From Mercurialis annua (Eukaryota; Streptophyta; Magnoliopsida; Malpighiales; Euphorbiaceae): a DNA stretch of 64,000 nt. The notes under the pieces are model-generated. The model saw nothing but the letters and a program-made list of their open reading frames with translations. It had not been told where the DNA came from and made no database searches. Positions 36,101 to 48,008 of the stretch are shown here, in pieces. Both the position numbers and the translations under genes were made by a program. The stretch is taken from the NCBI RefSeq assembly GCF_937616625.2, contig NC_065573.1, positions 4,231,001-4,295,000 on the forward strand. Direction: 5' to 3'. How positions within the stretch are numbered: position 1 is the first letter of the stretch; every line of letters begins with the position of its first letter.

Positions 36101-39100
36101 AGTTTCACCTTTTTAGCAATTTAAGCCAAACGTTTACGAACATTACAAAACAAATCCAAGCGTTTCACCTTTTTAGCAATTTATGCCAAACGTTTACGAA
36201 CATTACAAAACAAATCCAAGCGTTTCACCTTTTTAGCAATTTAAGCCAAACGTTTACAAACGTTATGAAACAAATCCAAACGTTTCGCAAATTTAGCGAT
36301 TTAAGCCAAACGTTTTGAAACGTTACGAAACAAAACCAAGAGTTTCACCATTTTAGCAATTTAAGCCAAACGTTTACAAACATTACAAAACAAATCCAAG
36401 CGTTTCATCTTTTTAGCAATTTAAGCAAAAAGTTTACAAACACTACATAACAAATCCAAGCGTTTCACCTTTTTAGCAAGTTAAGTCAAACATTTACAAA
36501 CGTTATGAAACAAATCCAAACTTTTCACCTTTTTAGCGATTTAAGCCAAACGTTTACAAACGTTAGGACAAAAATCCAAACGTTTCCCCATTTTAGCGAT
36601 TGAAGCCAAACATTTACAAATGTTACGAAACAAATCCTAATATTTCACCTTTTTAGCGATTTAAGCCAAATGTTTACAAGTGTTACGAACGAAATCCAAA
36701 CGTTACATCTTTTTAACGTTTGAAGCCAAACGTTTATAAACGTTATGAAAAAAATCCAAACGCTTCACATATTTAGCAATTTAATTCAAATATTTACAAA
36801 ATTTACGAAGAAAAACCAAGCGTTTCTCCTTTTTAGCAACTTAAACCAAACGTTTACAAACGTAACGAAACAAATCCAAGATTTTCACCTTATTAGAAAT
36901 TTAAGCCAAATGTTACATAACAAATCCTAGCATTTCACCTTTTTAGAAATTTAATTTAAACGTGTACAAACGTTACAAAACAACTCCAAATATTTCAACT
37001 TATTATCGATTTAAGCCAAACATTTACAAATGTTACGAAACATATCCAAATGTTTCACCTTTTTAGCGATTCATGCCAAACGTTTACAAACGATACGAAA
37101 CAAATCCAAACGTTTCACCTTTTTAGCGATTTAAGGCAAACATTGACAAACATTACGAAATAAATCAAAATGTTTCAACTTTTTATCGATTTAAGCCAAA
37201 CGTTGATAAACGTTACGAAACAAATCCAAACGTTTTCCCTTTTTAGCAATTTAAGCCAAACGTTTACAAATGTTACGAACAAATCCAAACGTTTCCCCGT
37301 TTTAGAGATTTAAGCCAAACATTTACAAACGTTACGAAACAAATCCAAACCTTTCACCCATTTAGCGATTAAAGCCAAATGTATACAAATACGAAACAAA
37401 TCCAAACATTTCACCCTTTTAGTGATTTAAGCCAAACGTTTACAAACGTTATGAAACAAATCCAAACGTGTCACCTTTTTAGCAATTTAAGCCAAACGTT
37501 TACAAACGTAACGAAACAAAACCAAACTTTACAAACATTAAGAAACAAATCCAAACGTTTCACATTTTTAGCGATTTAAGCCAAACGTTTACAAACGTAA
37601 CGAAACAAAACCAAGAGTTTCACATTTTTAGCAATTTAAGCCAAACCTTTACAAACATTAAAAGACAAATCCAATATTTTTACTTTTTCAGCAATTTAAG
37701 CAAAACGTTTACAAATGTTACGAAACAAATCCAAGCGTTTCACCTTTCTAGCAATTTAAGCCAAGCGTTTACAAGCTTTCCGAAACAAATCAAGGCGTTT
37801 CACCTTTTTAGTAATTTAAGCCAAACGTTTACAAACGTTACGAAACAAATTCAAGCGTTTCCCCTTTTTAGCAATTTAAGCCAAACGTTTACAAACGTTA
37901 CAAAACAAATCCAAAGGTTTAACCTTTTTAGCGATTTAAGCGGTTCGTTTACAAACTTTATGAAACAAAGCCAAACATTTCACCTTTTCAGCAATTTAAG
38001 CCCAAACAAACAATATGAAACAAATCCAAACGTTTTCCCATTTTAGCAATTTAAGCAAAACATTTAAATTGTTACGAAACAAATCCAAACATTTCCCCTT
38101 TTTAGCGATATAAGCCATACTTTTACAAACGATACGAAACAAAACCAAACGTTTAAAACAATTATGAAACAAATCCAAACGTTACCCATTATTAGCAATT
38201 TCTGTCAAACGTTTACAAACGTTACGAAACAAAGCCGTTTACAAACGTTATGAAACAAATCCGAGCGTTTCACCGTTTTAGCAATTTAAGCCAATCATTT
38301 ACAAACGTTACAAAACAAATCCAAACGTTTCCCCATTTTAGCGATTTAAGCCAAACGTTTAAAACGTTACGAAAAGAATCAAAACGTTTCACTTTTTTAT
38401 CAATTTAAGCCAAACATTTACAAACATTAGGAAACAAATCCAAGCATTTCGCATTTTAAGCAAATTAAGCCAAACGTTTACAAACGTTACGAAACAAACA
38501 AAGCATTTCACCTTTTTAGCAATTTAAGCCAAACGTTTATAAACGTTATAAAACAAATCCAAACTTTTCATCTTTTTAGTGATTTAAGCCAAACATTTAC
38601 AAATTTTTAGTGATTGAAGCCAAACGTTACGAAACAAATCCAAACGTTTCCCCTTTTATCAATTTCAGCCAAATGTTTACAAAATTTACGAAAAAAATCC
38701 AAACGTTTCATCGTTTTAGCGATTAAAGCCAAAAGTTTACAAACGTTACGAAACAAATCCAAACGTTTCACCTTTTTAGCAATTTAAGCCGAATGTTTAC
38801 AAACGTTATGAAACAAATCCAAATGTTTCACATATTTAGCGATTTAAGCCAAACCTTTGCAAACGTTTCGTAACAAAACCAAGAGTTTCACCTTTTTAGC
38901 AATTTAAGCCAAACGTTTACAAACATTCAAAACAAATCCAAGCGTTTCATCTTTTAAGCAATTTAAGCAAAACGTTTAAAAACGTTACGTAACAAATCCA
39001 AGAGTTTCACCTTTTTAGCAATTTAAGCCAAACATTTACAAAGGTTATAAAACAAATCAAAACATTTCACCTTTTTAGCAATTTGAGCCAAACGTTTACA

Positions 39101-39233
39101 AACGTTACGAAACAAATCCAAGCGTTTCACCTCTTTAGCAATTTAAGCCAAACGTTTACAAACGTTATGAAACAAATCCAAGAGTTTCACCTTTTTATCA
39201 ATTTCACCCAAACGTTTAAAAACCTTACGAAAC
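27176..39233. repeat. Satellite array 2, 60-bp monomer (about 12 kb)
   Basis: The same 60-bp satellite as array 1. It is forward from 27176 to about 30090, then reverse to 39233, with the switch at AACGTT 30087-30092. A consensus-like reverse monomer is at 30491-30550. The right part contains a long-range duplication with a shift of about 2.89 kb: landmarks at 33672, 33788 and 35034 recur near 36567, 36680 and 37930. Variation is concentrated at CpG positions (GCGATT/GCAATT, ACGAAAC/ATGAAAC/ACAAAAC). Nothing else is recognised. Confidence 0.97.
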
Positions 39234-41671
39234 TGTGATACCCCAAAATGTTTAATTATTTAATTGGACCACATGTCCAGTTTGGACTCGCCCGAGAGGC
39301 GTTATCGGAAAGTTTTCCGATAAAATAAAGATAAATAAATTTTAGTAGGTCGGTTTTGGAAAAGATTACTGCGAAGAAATTAATATTATATTTCAATTCT
39401 AAAGTCTGAATTGGAATTAAGAGGAAAAATATCAAGAAAAGCTCAAAATAAAGTATAGGGACTAAAGTGGTAATTTAGCCACTTTGTGTTGAAATGGAAA
39501 TTTGTAGGTTTTGACGAGAAAACATTAATATCGAGCTTCGTATTATTTGTCGGGTATAAATAATACATATAAGTTATAATTTAAGAGTTTATTGATTTAG
39601 TTATGGACTAAATCGTACGAAAGAAAAGTTTAAAGGATAAATGGTAATGAATAAAAAAAACAAGGACCAAAGTGGCATTTTCGCCTAATTATTTAAGAAG
39701 AGAAATATGAAACAGAAGGAACAGAAGCATCTGGAGAAGGCGAGAGAAAATTCGATCGATACCGTCGTTTCGCCGCCGTTTCGCCGTTCGACGTCCGATT
39801 CAATCAGTTTTCGCGGCGATTCCTTCAGAATCGAATCCTCTATCGATCCTAAGCTTCGTTTCAAAGTAAATATCTTGATTTTTGGTGGTAAATTCGAATT
39901 AATGGTTTTTTCGTTTAGGGTTAGGAATTTAATGATTTTGGATCGTTTTTAGCGTTTTTGGAAAAAAACAAAAGTACGGGTTTTGAAGGAAATAGAATTT
40001 TATAGATGTTTGTTATGAGATAGCACGTCAGAATGGGCGAAAAGCCCCGGAAAATGGATTTTCCGGGGGCTGCACTCGGTGTGCAATCGCACACTTGAGC
40101 AAGTGTGCGAACGCACACAGTGGGTCCGTAGGGACCAAATTGGGCTTTTAGCCCTAGTTGAGCGGGATTTTGATATTTTTGAATATTAGACCCTAAAAAC
40201 GACTAAGGACCCCGATAATTTAAAAAGTGATGTTTTTGCTCGACGTTTTACGTGGGCAACGATAATGGAAAACGTTAAAGATAGTATATGTTTCTCGAAT
40301 ACGAGAAATAGAGTTGGATATATTGTGAATGCGATAAAGGAATATCGAGATCACGAATAACATTAAGAATGAAATATACCCTAGAATTTAAGGTAATACA
40401 CGTATAAAAACACGAGGCTAATAACTAACTATTTAACGTCAATTATTATGAATCAGACGTGTCAGCGAGCAGAGAGGTCAGTAGACGTGGGATAGCGAGG
40501 TTATATCATTTCATCGACCACGTCATTGATTGGATTGCGGTCACAGTAAGTTGCACTTTACTTTCGTGTATTTTATATATTAAAATTATTTTATATAGAT
40601 ATATATACTGTTTATACGCATCGCATGTTATATGATTTGATTAAATATTATATGTTTGTATCAAGTGTATATATAAGGAATTAGTATGCGATCCGAAGAA
40701 ACTAGCTACCTATTGGGTGTCAATAGGCTGTGTGATCACCAGTATTGAATCAGTCTAGTGTGTTTGCATTTGAGAAATGATTTGATATAAACATAACTTG
40801 AATATGATACAAATATGAATATGAATGTAGAAGTTGGATAATGAATTCGATACGAGTGAGCACTCGGCTATAGTGTAGTTTGGAGTCCCCGTATCTAGTG
40901 AGTTGGACTCACACTTTGGGATTAAGAGAGAGGTTGCGATCAACGAGGTAGAGTGTCAGCACTCCCGGGTCGGACTATCTGGATTAGTATGATTTGATTA
41001 TTCGAGAATTATGTCGCATGCTAGCATATTAGTTTTGTACGGATCAAATACATATTTATATGTATTTTTATATTATTGTTTTCTTGAAATCTGATGCTAT
41101 ATTTTTATAATAATACCGTTAGTAAATGCAAACTCACTCAGTATTTTCCCAAATACTGACCCCTCACCTTTGATATCTTTCAAGTGCTTCGTGTGTGGAC
41201 TTAGCTAGAAGCCAATTTTGAAGTCCAGAAGTCAGCTGTGTATGTATAGATTCTGACTTTTGTGAATGCTGCAGTAGTGGTCCCGCGTTGACAGAGTCGT
41301 AGCCTAGACAGCAATACATTTTGATTGTACATAATATTTCATGTCTTGTTTATATGTTTTGTATGCTATGTGTTCTATATGTGGTTCACGGCCCCAGATG
41401 CCGGTGACATGTTTTGAGACATTAACTGATGTATATAGTACCGCGAGGCCAGTTCGTACAGGGTACGGTAACTAGAGCCCGCGAGGTTTAAACAGTTAAT
41501 GTAAATATAGGTTATATGTTATATAAATGTTTTTGCTTCCATGGTTAAATATTATTTGTTAATTAATTGTGGTTTGAAAAATTAATAGTGATTTGAGGCT
41601 TGCTACGGGTTCCGGAGCTACCACTCCCGTTCCCTAGCGCCAGTTGTTGCTCAATATTTTGGGTCATGATA
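39234..41671 (+). mobile_element. Element B, 5' LTR (2438 bp)
   Basis: It begins TGTGATACCCCAAAATG directly after satellite and ends GGGTCATGATA, four bases before a primer site. The usual terminal CA has decayed to TA. It is closely similar to the split 3' LTR at 46119-47629 plus 50370-51022. It contains a TATA-poor leader near 39688, two palindromic units at 40078-40118, and the hairpin at 41139-41158. It keeps the empty version (40678-40682) of the site where the solo LTR landed in the 3' copy. Confidence 0.92.
40078..40118. repeat. Two CpG palindromes in LTR B (5' copy)
   Basis: Units GTGTGCAATCGCACAC (40079-40094) and GTGTGCGAACGCACAC (40103-40118). The 3' LTR of the same element has five units. 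Confidence 0.85.
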
Positions 41672-41675
41672 ATGT

Positions 41676-41690
41676 TGGTATCAGAGCAGT
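41676..41690 (+). other. Primer-binding site of element B
   Basis: TGGTATCAGAGCAGT stands four bases after the LTR end and matches the initiator Met-tRNA site used by every element in the window. Confidence 0.92.
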
Positions 41691-42073
41691 TGGTCCAGTT
41701 ACCACTGCCAGTTTTTTCTGAGTGTCAGATTTATTTGGGATACTCTGTCAGTAAGTAAACCTAGGAACTACTGCAACAGAGAGTCGGACCTTAGTTGTCT
41801 GCATTTGTTTGATATGTGTATTAGTGATACGTGGTACAGCGCGCGCGAATCAGGATTATTAAGTTAGCAAGTGATTAGTATCAATATATGTGAACGACTG
41901 AGATAATTAGATGTTTACTACTTGCGCTGGGATTGTTAAATGGTTATCTGCTTGTGAACTACGTACGGCTGGATTAAATGCTAAATGTTTACAGAATTTT
42001 ATAAATTGATATTGGAATTGCGTGTGGAAATGGGCTCAGATGGTGGCTTATGTTGAAATTGTTTCTTTTCAGC
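41691..42073 (+). other. Leader of element B
   Basis: Non-coding leader between the primer site and the gag-like ORF. Its first 100 bases match the leader of element C on the - strand. It ends in TTTCTTTTCAGC just before the ATG, which resembles a splice acceptor. Confidence 0.6.
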
Positions 42074-43102
42074 ATGTCTGGGCAGAACGGAGCTCAGTCA
42101 CATGCTGCTGAAGAACGGGAGGAAGCGCCTCCTATATTTCAAAATGGGTTTCACAATGAAGTAGGCGAACCATTTGGGGTCCATCAGAACGGATTCCACG
42201 CAGATAATAGGAGATCGCCAGAAATTTGTCAGAATGGCTATATGTCTGTATCAGAGATTGGTAGTTCTTCTGACAACAGAGGTAGAGTACACTCGCCAGA
42301 AATAGAATATAGTGAAGAAGATGAAGAGGAACCGGAGGAAGATCCGGAAGAGGATCCTGAGGAAGATCCGGAGGAGGATCCTGAGGAGGATCTAGAAGAG
42401 GATATAGAAGAAGAGGCAGAAGAAGAAGATCCTCAGGAAGAAGAGTATGAGGAAGAAGAACTGTTAGAAGATTCAGACATTGAACAGTACAGAAGTGAAC
42501 ATTTCTGGTCAAGGGTGCAGAGATACCGCGATTTGAGAGAAGATGCATATATAGCAAATGGTCAGGCACATATAGCTCTAGACCAAGTTAGGAGACAGAT
42601 GCGCTACTTCTCCCGAGGAATGATAACAGTAGGTTTGTATTCCGCTGATTTTCTGCGAATGGTTGAGGGAGTCCCTTATCTGAATGAAGGTAATAGAACC
42701 ATCAACCGTAGATATGTCAGAGGCTTAGGACCTGAGTTTAGTGAGTTATATGAACACGTAGGTCAACATTTTGGAACGCTCACTACGATGGCCTGTAGGA
42801 TCGAAACTGAGTGTGAGTGGGAGGGCGATCCTGTACGACCCTTCTATTTTAAACGTGAGTACCATCCGGACTACGTCAAAACATCCTCTAGAGTTAGGAC
42901 CAACCCCTACTTTGTGCAAAGAGGCGAAAGCAACTCCGGTAGGACAGTTAGGGGCCGGCACACAGGCATAGTTATTAGGGAACCTAGCGTTCCACATCAG
43001 GCACCTCCAGGGATCAATGATTTATATGCATTGAGTATTTGTGTTTATGTGTTTACATTGCTGTTTATATGTTTGCTGCATTGCATAATAGAATGTCAGT
43101 AA
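42074..43102 (+). CDS. Gag-like protein of the non-autonomous element B
   Basis: This is an intact ORF of 342 codons from the ATG at 42074 (MSGQNGAQSHAA). A start at 42050 would add eight hydrophobic residues and overlaps the splice-acceptor-like tract, so I prefer 42074. The N-terminal part has three QNG[FY]-type repeats. A long acidic tract (residues about 90-140) is built from tandem EEDP units encoded by 12-bp DNA repeats at 42330-42395. The second half has capsid-like features (YSADFLRMVEGVPYLNEGNR, RYVRGLGPEF, then MACRIETECEWEGD), resembling the gag of plant Ty3/gypsy elements. No zinc knuckle is seen, and the last 25 residues are hydrophobic. It sits where gag belongs in an element with no visible pol. 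Whether it is expressed or functional is not known. Confidence 0.6.
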   Translation: MSGQNGAQSHAAEEREEAPPIFQNGFHNEVGEPFGVHQNGFHADNRRSPEICQNGYMSVSEIGSSSDNRGRVHSPEIEYSEEDEEEPEEDPEEDPEEDPEEDPEEDLEEDIEEEAEEEDPQEEEYEEEELLEDSDIEQYRSEHFWSRVQRYRDLREDAYIANGQAHIALDQVRRQMRYFSRGMITVGLYSADFLRMVEGVPYLNEGNRTINRRYVRGLGPEFSELYEHVGQHFGTLTTMACRIETECEWEGDPVRPFYFKREYHPDYVKTSSRVRTNPYFVQRGESNSGRTVRGRHTGIVIREPSVPHQAPPGINDLYALSICVYVFTLLFICLLHCIIECQ

Positions 43103-46100
43103 TAGAATACGCCAATAGGATAATATCTCAGAAATTGAGAACCTATAGGAAGCGATGTTGATAAATACGCGAACAACAAAAGAACATATAAATATAATTT
43201 ACAAAAGCAATAATATAATAAACACCACATAATACATTGTCGTGAACGTAATTCCTATATTACGTTCTAGAAGTTGTGAAGAAAGAGATGGGTTACCAAC
43301 AGGGAATCGATGTGAAACATCGGTACCTGCGTTTGTATATGACATGATACAGTATGTTGAAGAAGTGGATGTGGTGATTACAGCAGTAGAAAATTTTGAA
43401 TTGAATTGAGTTATTAGAGATATGGAAAAAGAAAAGATGTATCAGAAGAATAGTCGGGAAAATGACAGAAAATGACAGCAATACAAAAATTTGAAATATA
43501 CTCAATAAGTATAAAAAAAGACGTTGATAGTCGCAGAGTGTACAATCTAGAGTAAACTTATGATTTTATGAAAATTTTGAAAGTTTTTATGATTTTTCAA
43601 GTTACAATTGTGCTCAGACATCGCATATGACATTGCATAATCACGATAGGAATGCATCATATCTTTATAATAATGCAGAAAAATGTGATTTTGAGCAACT
43701 CTTTGGTGATGAGAGGTGTCATCACTCCGAGCTACAATTGTATTAACAATTTCAAACGATTTATGAAAAGTGATTTAAAAGAGTCGGCCATCCAAAGAAT
43801 GTTTTGAAATCTTTTGTTTGATAAGTGAACTCAGATATGAAAATCTGCGACGAATAATAAAAGATTTTTAATAAATAAGAATAAAAATTGTAAAACAAAC
43901 CCCAATAAAGGAATAAAGCCATGTTAATGATTAATTGCAACAAAGCTAGTGAAGACAAAGGAGAATGTGAATAAGAAGTTATCGTCGGAGTGTATACGCA
44001 GTTAAGATGCGATGCGCTGGCAATATTTAAGGATATAGTAATTATCCTTATGATAGAATAAAGGATGAAATGACAGAGAGTCATGTTAGACGAAAGAAAC
44101 ATAACAAATACGCAAGGATGAAGAGTATAATGATTATTCTTATGTCGAGATAAGTAACGTAGCAATTGAGGGATGTATTGGAGAAGAGAGATTGAAAGTA
44201 TGAAGAATGAAAAGACGATAATATAAATGATGAATATCAAGTGATATTTAAAAATATATACAACCTTAATAATATCAGTGTTTGAAGATACAGAAGTAAA
44301 AAGAGAAAGGATATGAAACGACAAAGCAGACGATTTTGCAAAATGTGAAGGTTTAAAGTTAGATAGATCAAGAGATAATGATGCTGATTGACTGATATTA
44401 AGTAAAGTTGTTAATATCAGTATTAAGAGTTAAAAGTTGCGTCAACGGAAAGGAGAAAAGTTAAGTTATAGAATTCTAGTATAAAAAGAACGGCACACGT
44501 ATAGATATATGTATCAGTAAACGTAAGGATGGTGAAAACATAAAAGAAAATGTGATAGGAAACTCATGTATCCTCAGAATTTAGTAAGATGATTAGAGAA
44601 GTGGAAGATTCTAGAAATATATCAGAAAGATTGTCAGAATAGAACGACAGCAATAGAACTATTATAAACGGAAGAAGGACGTAATGGGTACAATAAGTAA
44701 AGATAAAATGATACTTCATTGCTACTGGACAGGTAAGAATGAATTAAATCTAAAAAGCCAATTCCTTAAAGACAAATAGAACCATGTTATAGGCACTAAA
44801 GAGGCATAAGGCGTATAGGACGACAATGAATTGAAATTATTCCCTAATTTTGAGTTACAAAGTTAAGCACAATATAAATGTTAAGGACAATCGGAAAACC
44901 CTTCAAGAAGAAGGTGAGAGACAAAATAAGGATAAGCTAAGGAACAATTACAATCAGTACTAAGGTAATATTTTAATGAGTAAGAATAAAGTCGTAAAGC
45001 TATTTGAAAGTAAGAAACATAAGTGTGAGATGAAAAAGAAAATTGTTTATACAGTAAGAAGGAATGTCGATAAAGGAAGTAAATAAGTTATTAAGGATCT
45101 ACTGAATCCGTTAAGGATATAAGGTAAAGATGAAGTTAAGCGAAGGCTAATTAGCGATAAGGATTCTTGAAATAGTTAAATGCTAAAGAAACATATGAGA
45201 TTCTTATGAGGTCATCATGAATAGGGAACTGTGACGTAAAGGAAGAACATTGTTGACTAAATAGTCAATAAGAGATTTGAGACGAACCTCAAAGTAACAA
45301 CTAGAGGAAAGTGAAGAGGATATGAATACGAGTAATACTAGTAAACAAGGGCAATTGTACAAACCATACAATCAAAAGTAACGTGAAATGAAACGCTTAA
45401 GACAATGGTAAATGAGTGAAGAATCACAATTAACAGAATGACGTGCGATTCACCATAGCTTAGAGAAGCAAAGAAAGGAGAAATTGAAGATAGTAAAGAA
45501 TGTATCAGGTTTAGCTATGTTAAGAGACAGTGAATGTGTTAGACATGGAGCAAGTTGAAAGAGATTGGTTGATGAGGAACGAAGTGCCAGATAAGGATAG
45601 AAAGGAGTAAGAAAATGACGAGGACCCACTAGGAAAGAAAAGTGACAACTACAGGCGATAGTAAAGATCATAACCGTAGATTATAATTACAAAGGAAAAT
45701 ACTTATAGAATTATGAATAAGGTAAGTACGTCATTAAGGGTGTAACCGACACGTCGTGACTAGTCGCGTATAGAAGAGATGAGTAGCGACCCGGTGATGA
45801 CTAAGAATGGAATAATGGATTTGAATAGTATTGAGTAATGATTAATGACAACCATGTGATAAGGACACAAAGACCTCAGTATCAAGGGTACGCTAAAGCC
45901 ATACTACTTCAGAGAGACAACAGATGAACAAGAATGATAACAAGAAGATTCTCAACTGTATGAGGGTACGAAGCTATAAAAGGAGAGCTAAAGGCTAAAG
46001 TAATAGAAAAACTGCGACAAAAACGTACAAGTGAACATCGAGGAAAGTGTAAGGATAATTATAAGGTCTCAACAAATTTTATGAAAATTCGAGTACTAAT

Positions 46101-46118
46101 TTTTATAAGGGGAAAGAA
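43103..46118 (+). mobile_element. Element B, pol-less internal region
   Basis: About 3 kb of strongly purine-rich + strand sequence without long + strand ORFs and without any protease, RT, RNase H or integrase motif that I can recognise. Open frames on the - strand (for example 43761-44324) are low-complexity and match no domain. It ends with AAATTCGAGTACTAATTTTT and the polypurine tract AAGGGGAAAGAA (46107-46118). It is either a pol region degraded beyond recognition or the filler of a large non-autonomous derivative. Confidence 0.65.
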
Positions 46119-46572
46119 TGTAATACCCCAAAATGTTTAATTATTTAATTGAACCACGTGTCCAGTTTGGACTCCCCCGAGAGGCGTTATCGGAAAGTTT
46201 TCCAATAAAATAAAGATAAATAAATTTTAGTAGGTCGGTTTTGGAAAAGATTATTGCGGAGAAATTAATATTATATTTCTATTCTAAAGTCTGAATTGGA
46301 ATTAAGAGAAAAAATGTCAAGAAAAGCTCAAAATAAAGTATAGGGACTAAAGTGGTAATTTAGCCACTTTATGTCGAAAATGGAAATTTGTAGTTTTTGA
46401 CGGTAAACATTAATATCGAGCTTCGTATTATTTATCGGGTATAAATAATACATATAAGTTATAATTTAAGAGTTTATTGATTTAGTTATGGACTAAATCG
46501 TACGAAAGAAAAGTTTAAAGGATAAATGATAATGAATAAAAAGAACAAGGACCAAAGTGGCATTTTCGCCTA

Positions 46573-46582
46573 ATTATATAAG
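46573..46582 (+). promoter_or_regulatory. TATA-like box in LTR B (3' copy)
   Basis: ATTATATAAG. The 5' LTR has ATTATTTAAG at the same place (near 39689), one base different. Position matches the box of LTR A. Confidence 0.4.
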
Positions 46583-46964
46583 AAGAGAAATATGAAACAG
46601 AAGGAACAGAAGCATCTGGATAAGGCGAGAGAAAATTCGATCGATACCGTCGTTTCGCCACCGTTTCTCCATTCGACGTCCGATTCAAGCGGTTTTCGCG
46701 GCTATTCCTTCAGAATCGAATCCTCTATCGATCCTAAGCTTCGTTTCAAGGTAAATATCTTGATTTTTGGTGGTAAATTCGAATTAATGGTGATTTTTGT
46801 TTAGGGTTAGGAATTTAATGATTTGGATCGTTTTTAGTGTTTTTGGAAAAAAAAATAAAAGTACGGGTTTTGAAGGAAATAGAGTTTTATAGATGTTTGT
46901 TATGAGATAGCACGTCGGAATGGGCGAAAAGTCCCGGCAAATGGATTTTCCGGGGGCTGCTCTC

Positions 46965-47064
46965 GGTGTGCGATCGCACACCAAAGTGTGCGAACGCACA
47001 CTTGTGGTGTGCGAACGCACACTTCCAAGTGTGCGGACGCACACTGAAGTGTACGAACGCACAC
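46965..47064. repeat. Five CpG palindromes in LTR B (3' copy)
   Basis: Units built on GTGTGCG-NN-CGCACAC. The first, GGTGTGCGATCGCACACC (46965-46982), and the second, with AAGTGTGCG/CGCACACTT arms (46984-47003), are perfect. The outer arm bases change in a complementary way between units. Confidence 0.9.
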
Positions 47065-47956
47065 AGTGGGTCCGCAGGGACCAAATTGGGCTTTTAGCCC
47101 TAGTTGAGCGGGATTTTAATATTTTTGAATATTAGACCATAATAACGATTAAGGACCCCGATAATTTAAAAAGTGAAGTTTTAGCTCGACGTTTTACGTG
47201 GGCAACGATAGTGGAAAACGTTAAAGATACTATATGTTTCTCGAATACGAGAAATAGAGTTGTATATATCGTGAATGGGATAAAGGAATATCAAGATCAC
47301 GAATAACATTAAGAATGAAATATACCCTAGAATTTAAAGTAATACACGTATAAAAAACACGAGGCTAATAACTAACTATTTAACGTAAATTATTATGAAT
47401 CAGACGTGTCAGCGAGCAGAGGGTCAGTAGACATGGGATAGCGAGGGTATATCATTTCATGGACCACGTCATTGATTGGATTGCGGTCACAGTGAGTTGC
47501 ACTTTACTTTCATGTAATTTATATAGTAAAGTTATTTTTATATAGATATGTATATTGTTTATACGCATCGCATGTTATATGATTTGATTAAATATTATAT
47601 GTTTGTATCAAGTGTATATATAAGGAACTTGTAATATCCCGTATTCTTCCGTCATGGTTTCGTTGTTTTTCCGACTTAGTTTCGGATTATTAATGGTGGA
47701 CTTAGCAAGTGCGAAAGTTTAATTGGGGTTGGAGTTATATATTGTAGGTGTCGCATGTATCGTGTGAGTTTTCGATGGCGATTTAATTTGTATCCGAATT
47801 ATAATCGATGATGGGTTCGTGTGCCTTCTGAATCTGACATATTTTGATAAAACATCCAAATCTCCAAATATTACCGTTGGATCGGGCTCATTTTTGGATA
47901 TGCTGTGCACGACGAAAAGTTGACCGTTGGATCACAATTTGAGACGAATTGGTGTA

Positions 47957-47993
47957 GTGTGAGAACGCACACATCAAGTGTGCGAACGCACAC
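47957..47993. repeat. Two CpG palindromes in the solo LTR
   Basis: GTGTGAGAACGCACAC (47957-47972, one arm mismatch) and GTGTGCGAACGCACAC (47978-47993). The second is identical to units of the element B LTR, which belongs to another LTR family. Confidence 0.88.
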
Positions 47994-48008
47994 CTGTTTC
48001 TGCGGGCA

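Larger units (their letters stand above)
46119..47629 (+). mobile_element. Element B, 3' LTR, left part
   Basis: It starts TGTAATACCCCAAAATG after the polypurine tract and matches the 5' LTR from its start to 40682. It contains a TATA-like box (46573-46582), five palindromic units (46965-47064), and is cut by the solo LTR that begins at 47630. The last five bases, GAACT, are the left target duplicate. Confidence 0.92.

Noticed and set aside
43761..44324. 187-codon minus-strand ORF in the internal region of element B
   Set aside because: It is low-complexity hydrophobic translation of purine-rich DNA, without any recognisable domain or promoter.
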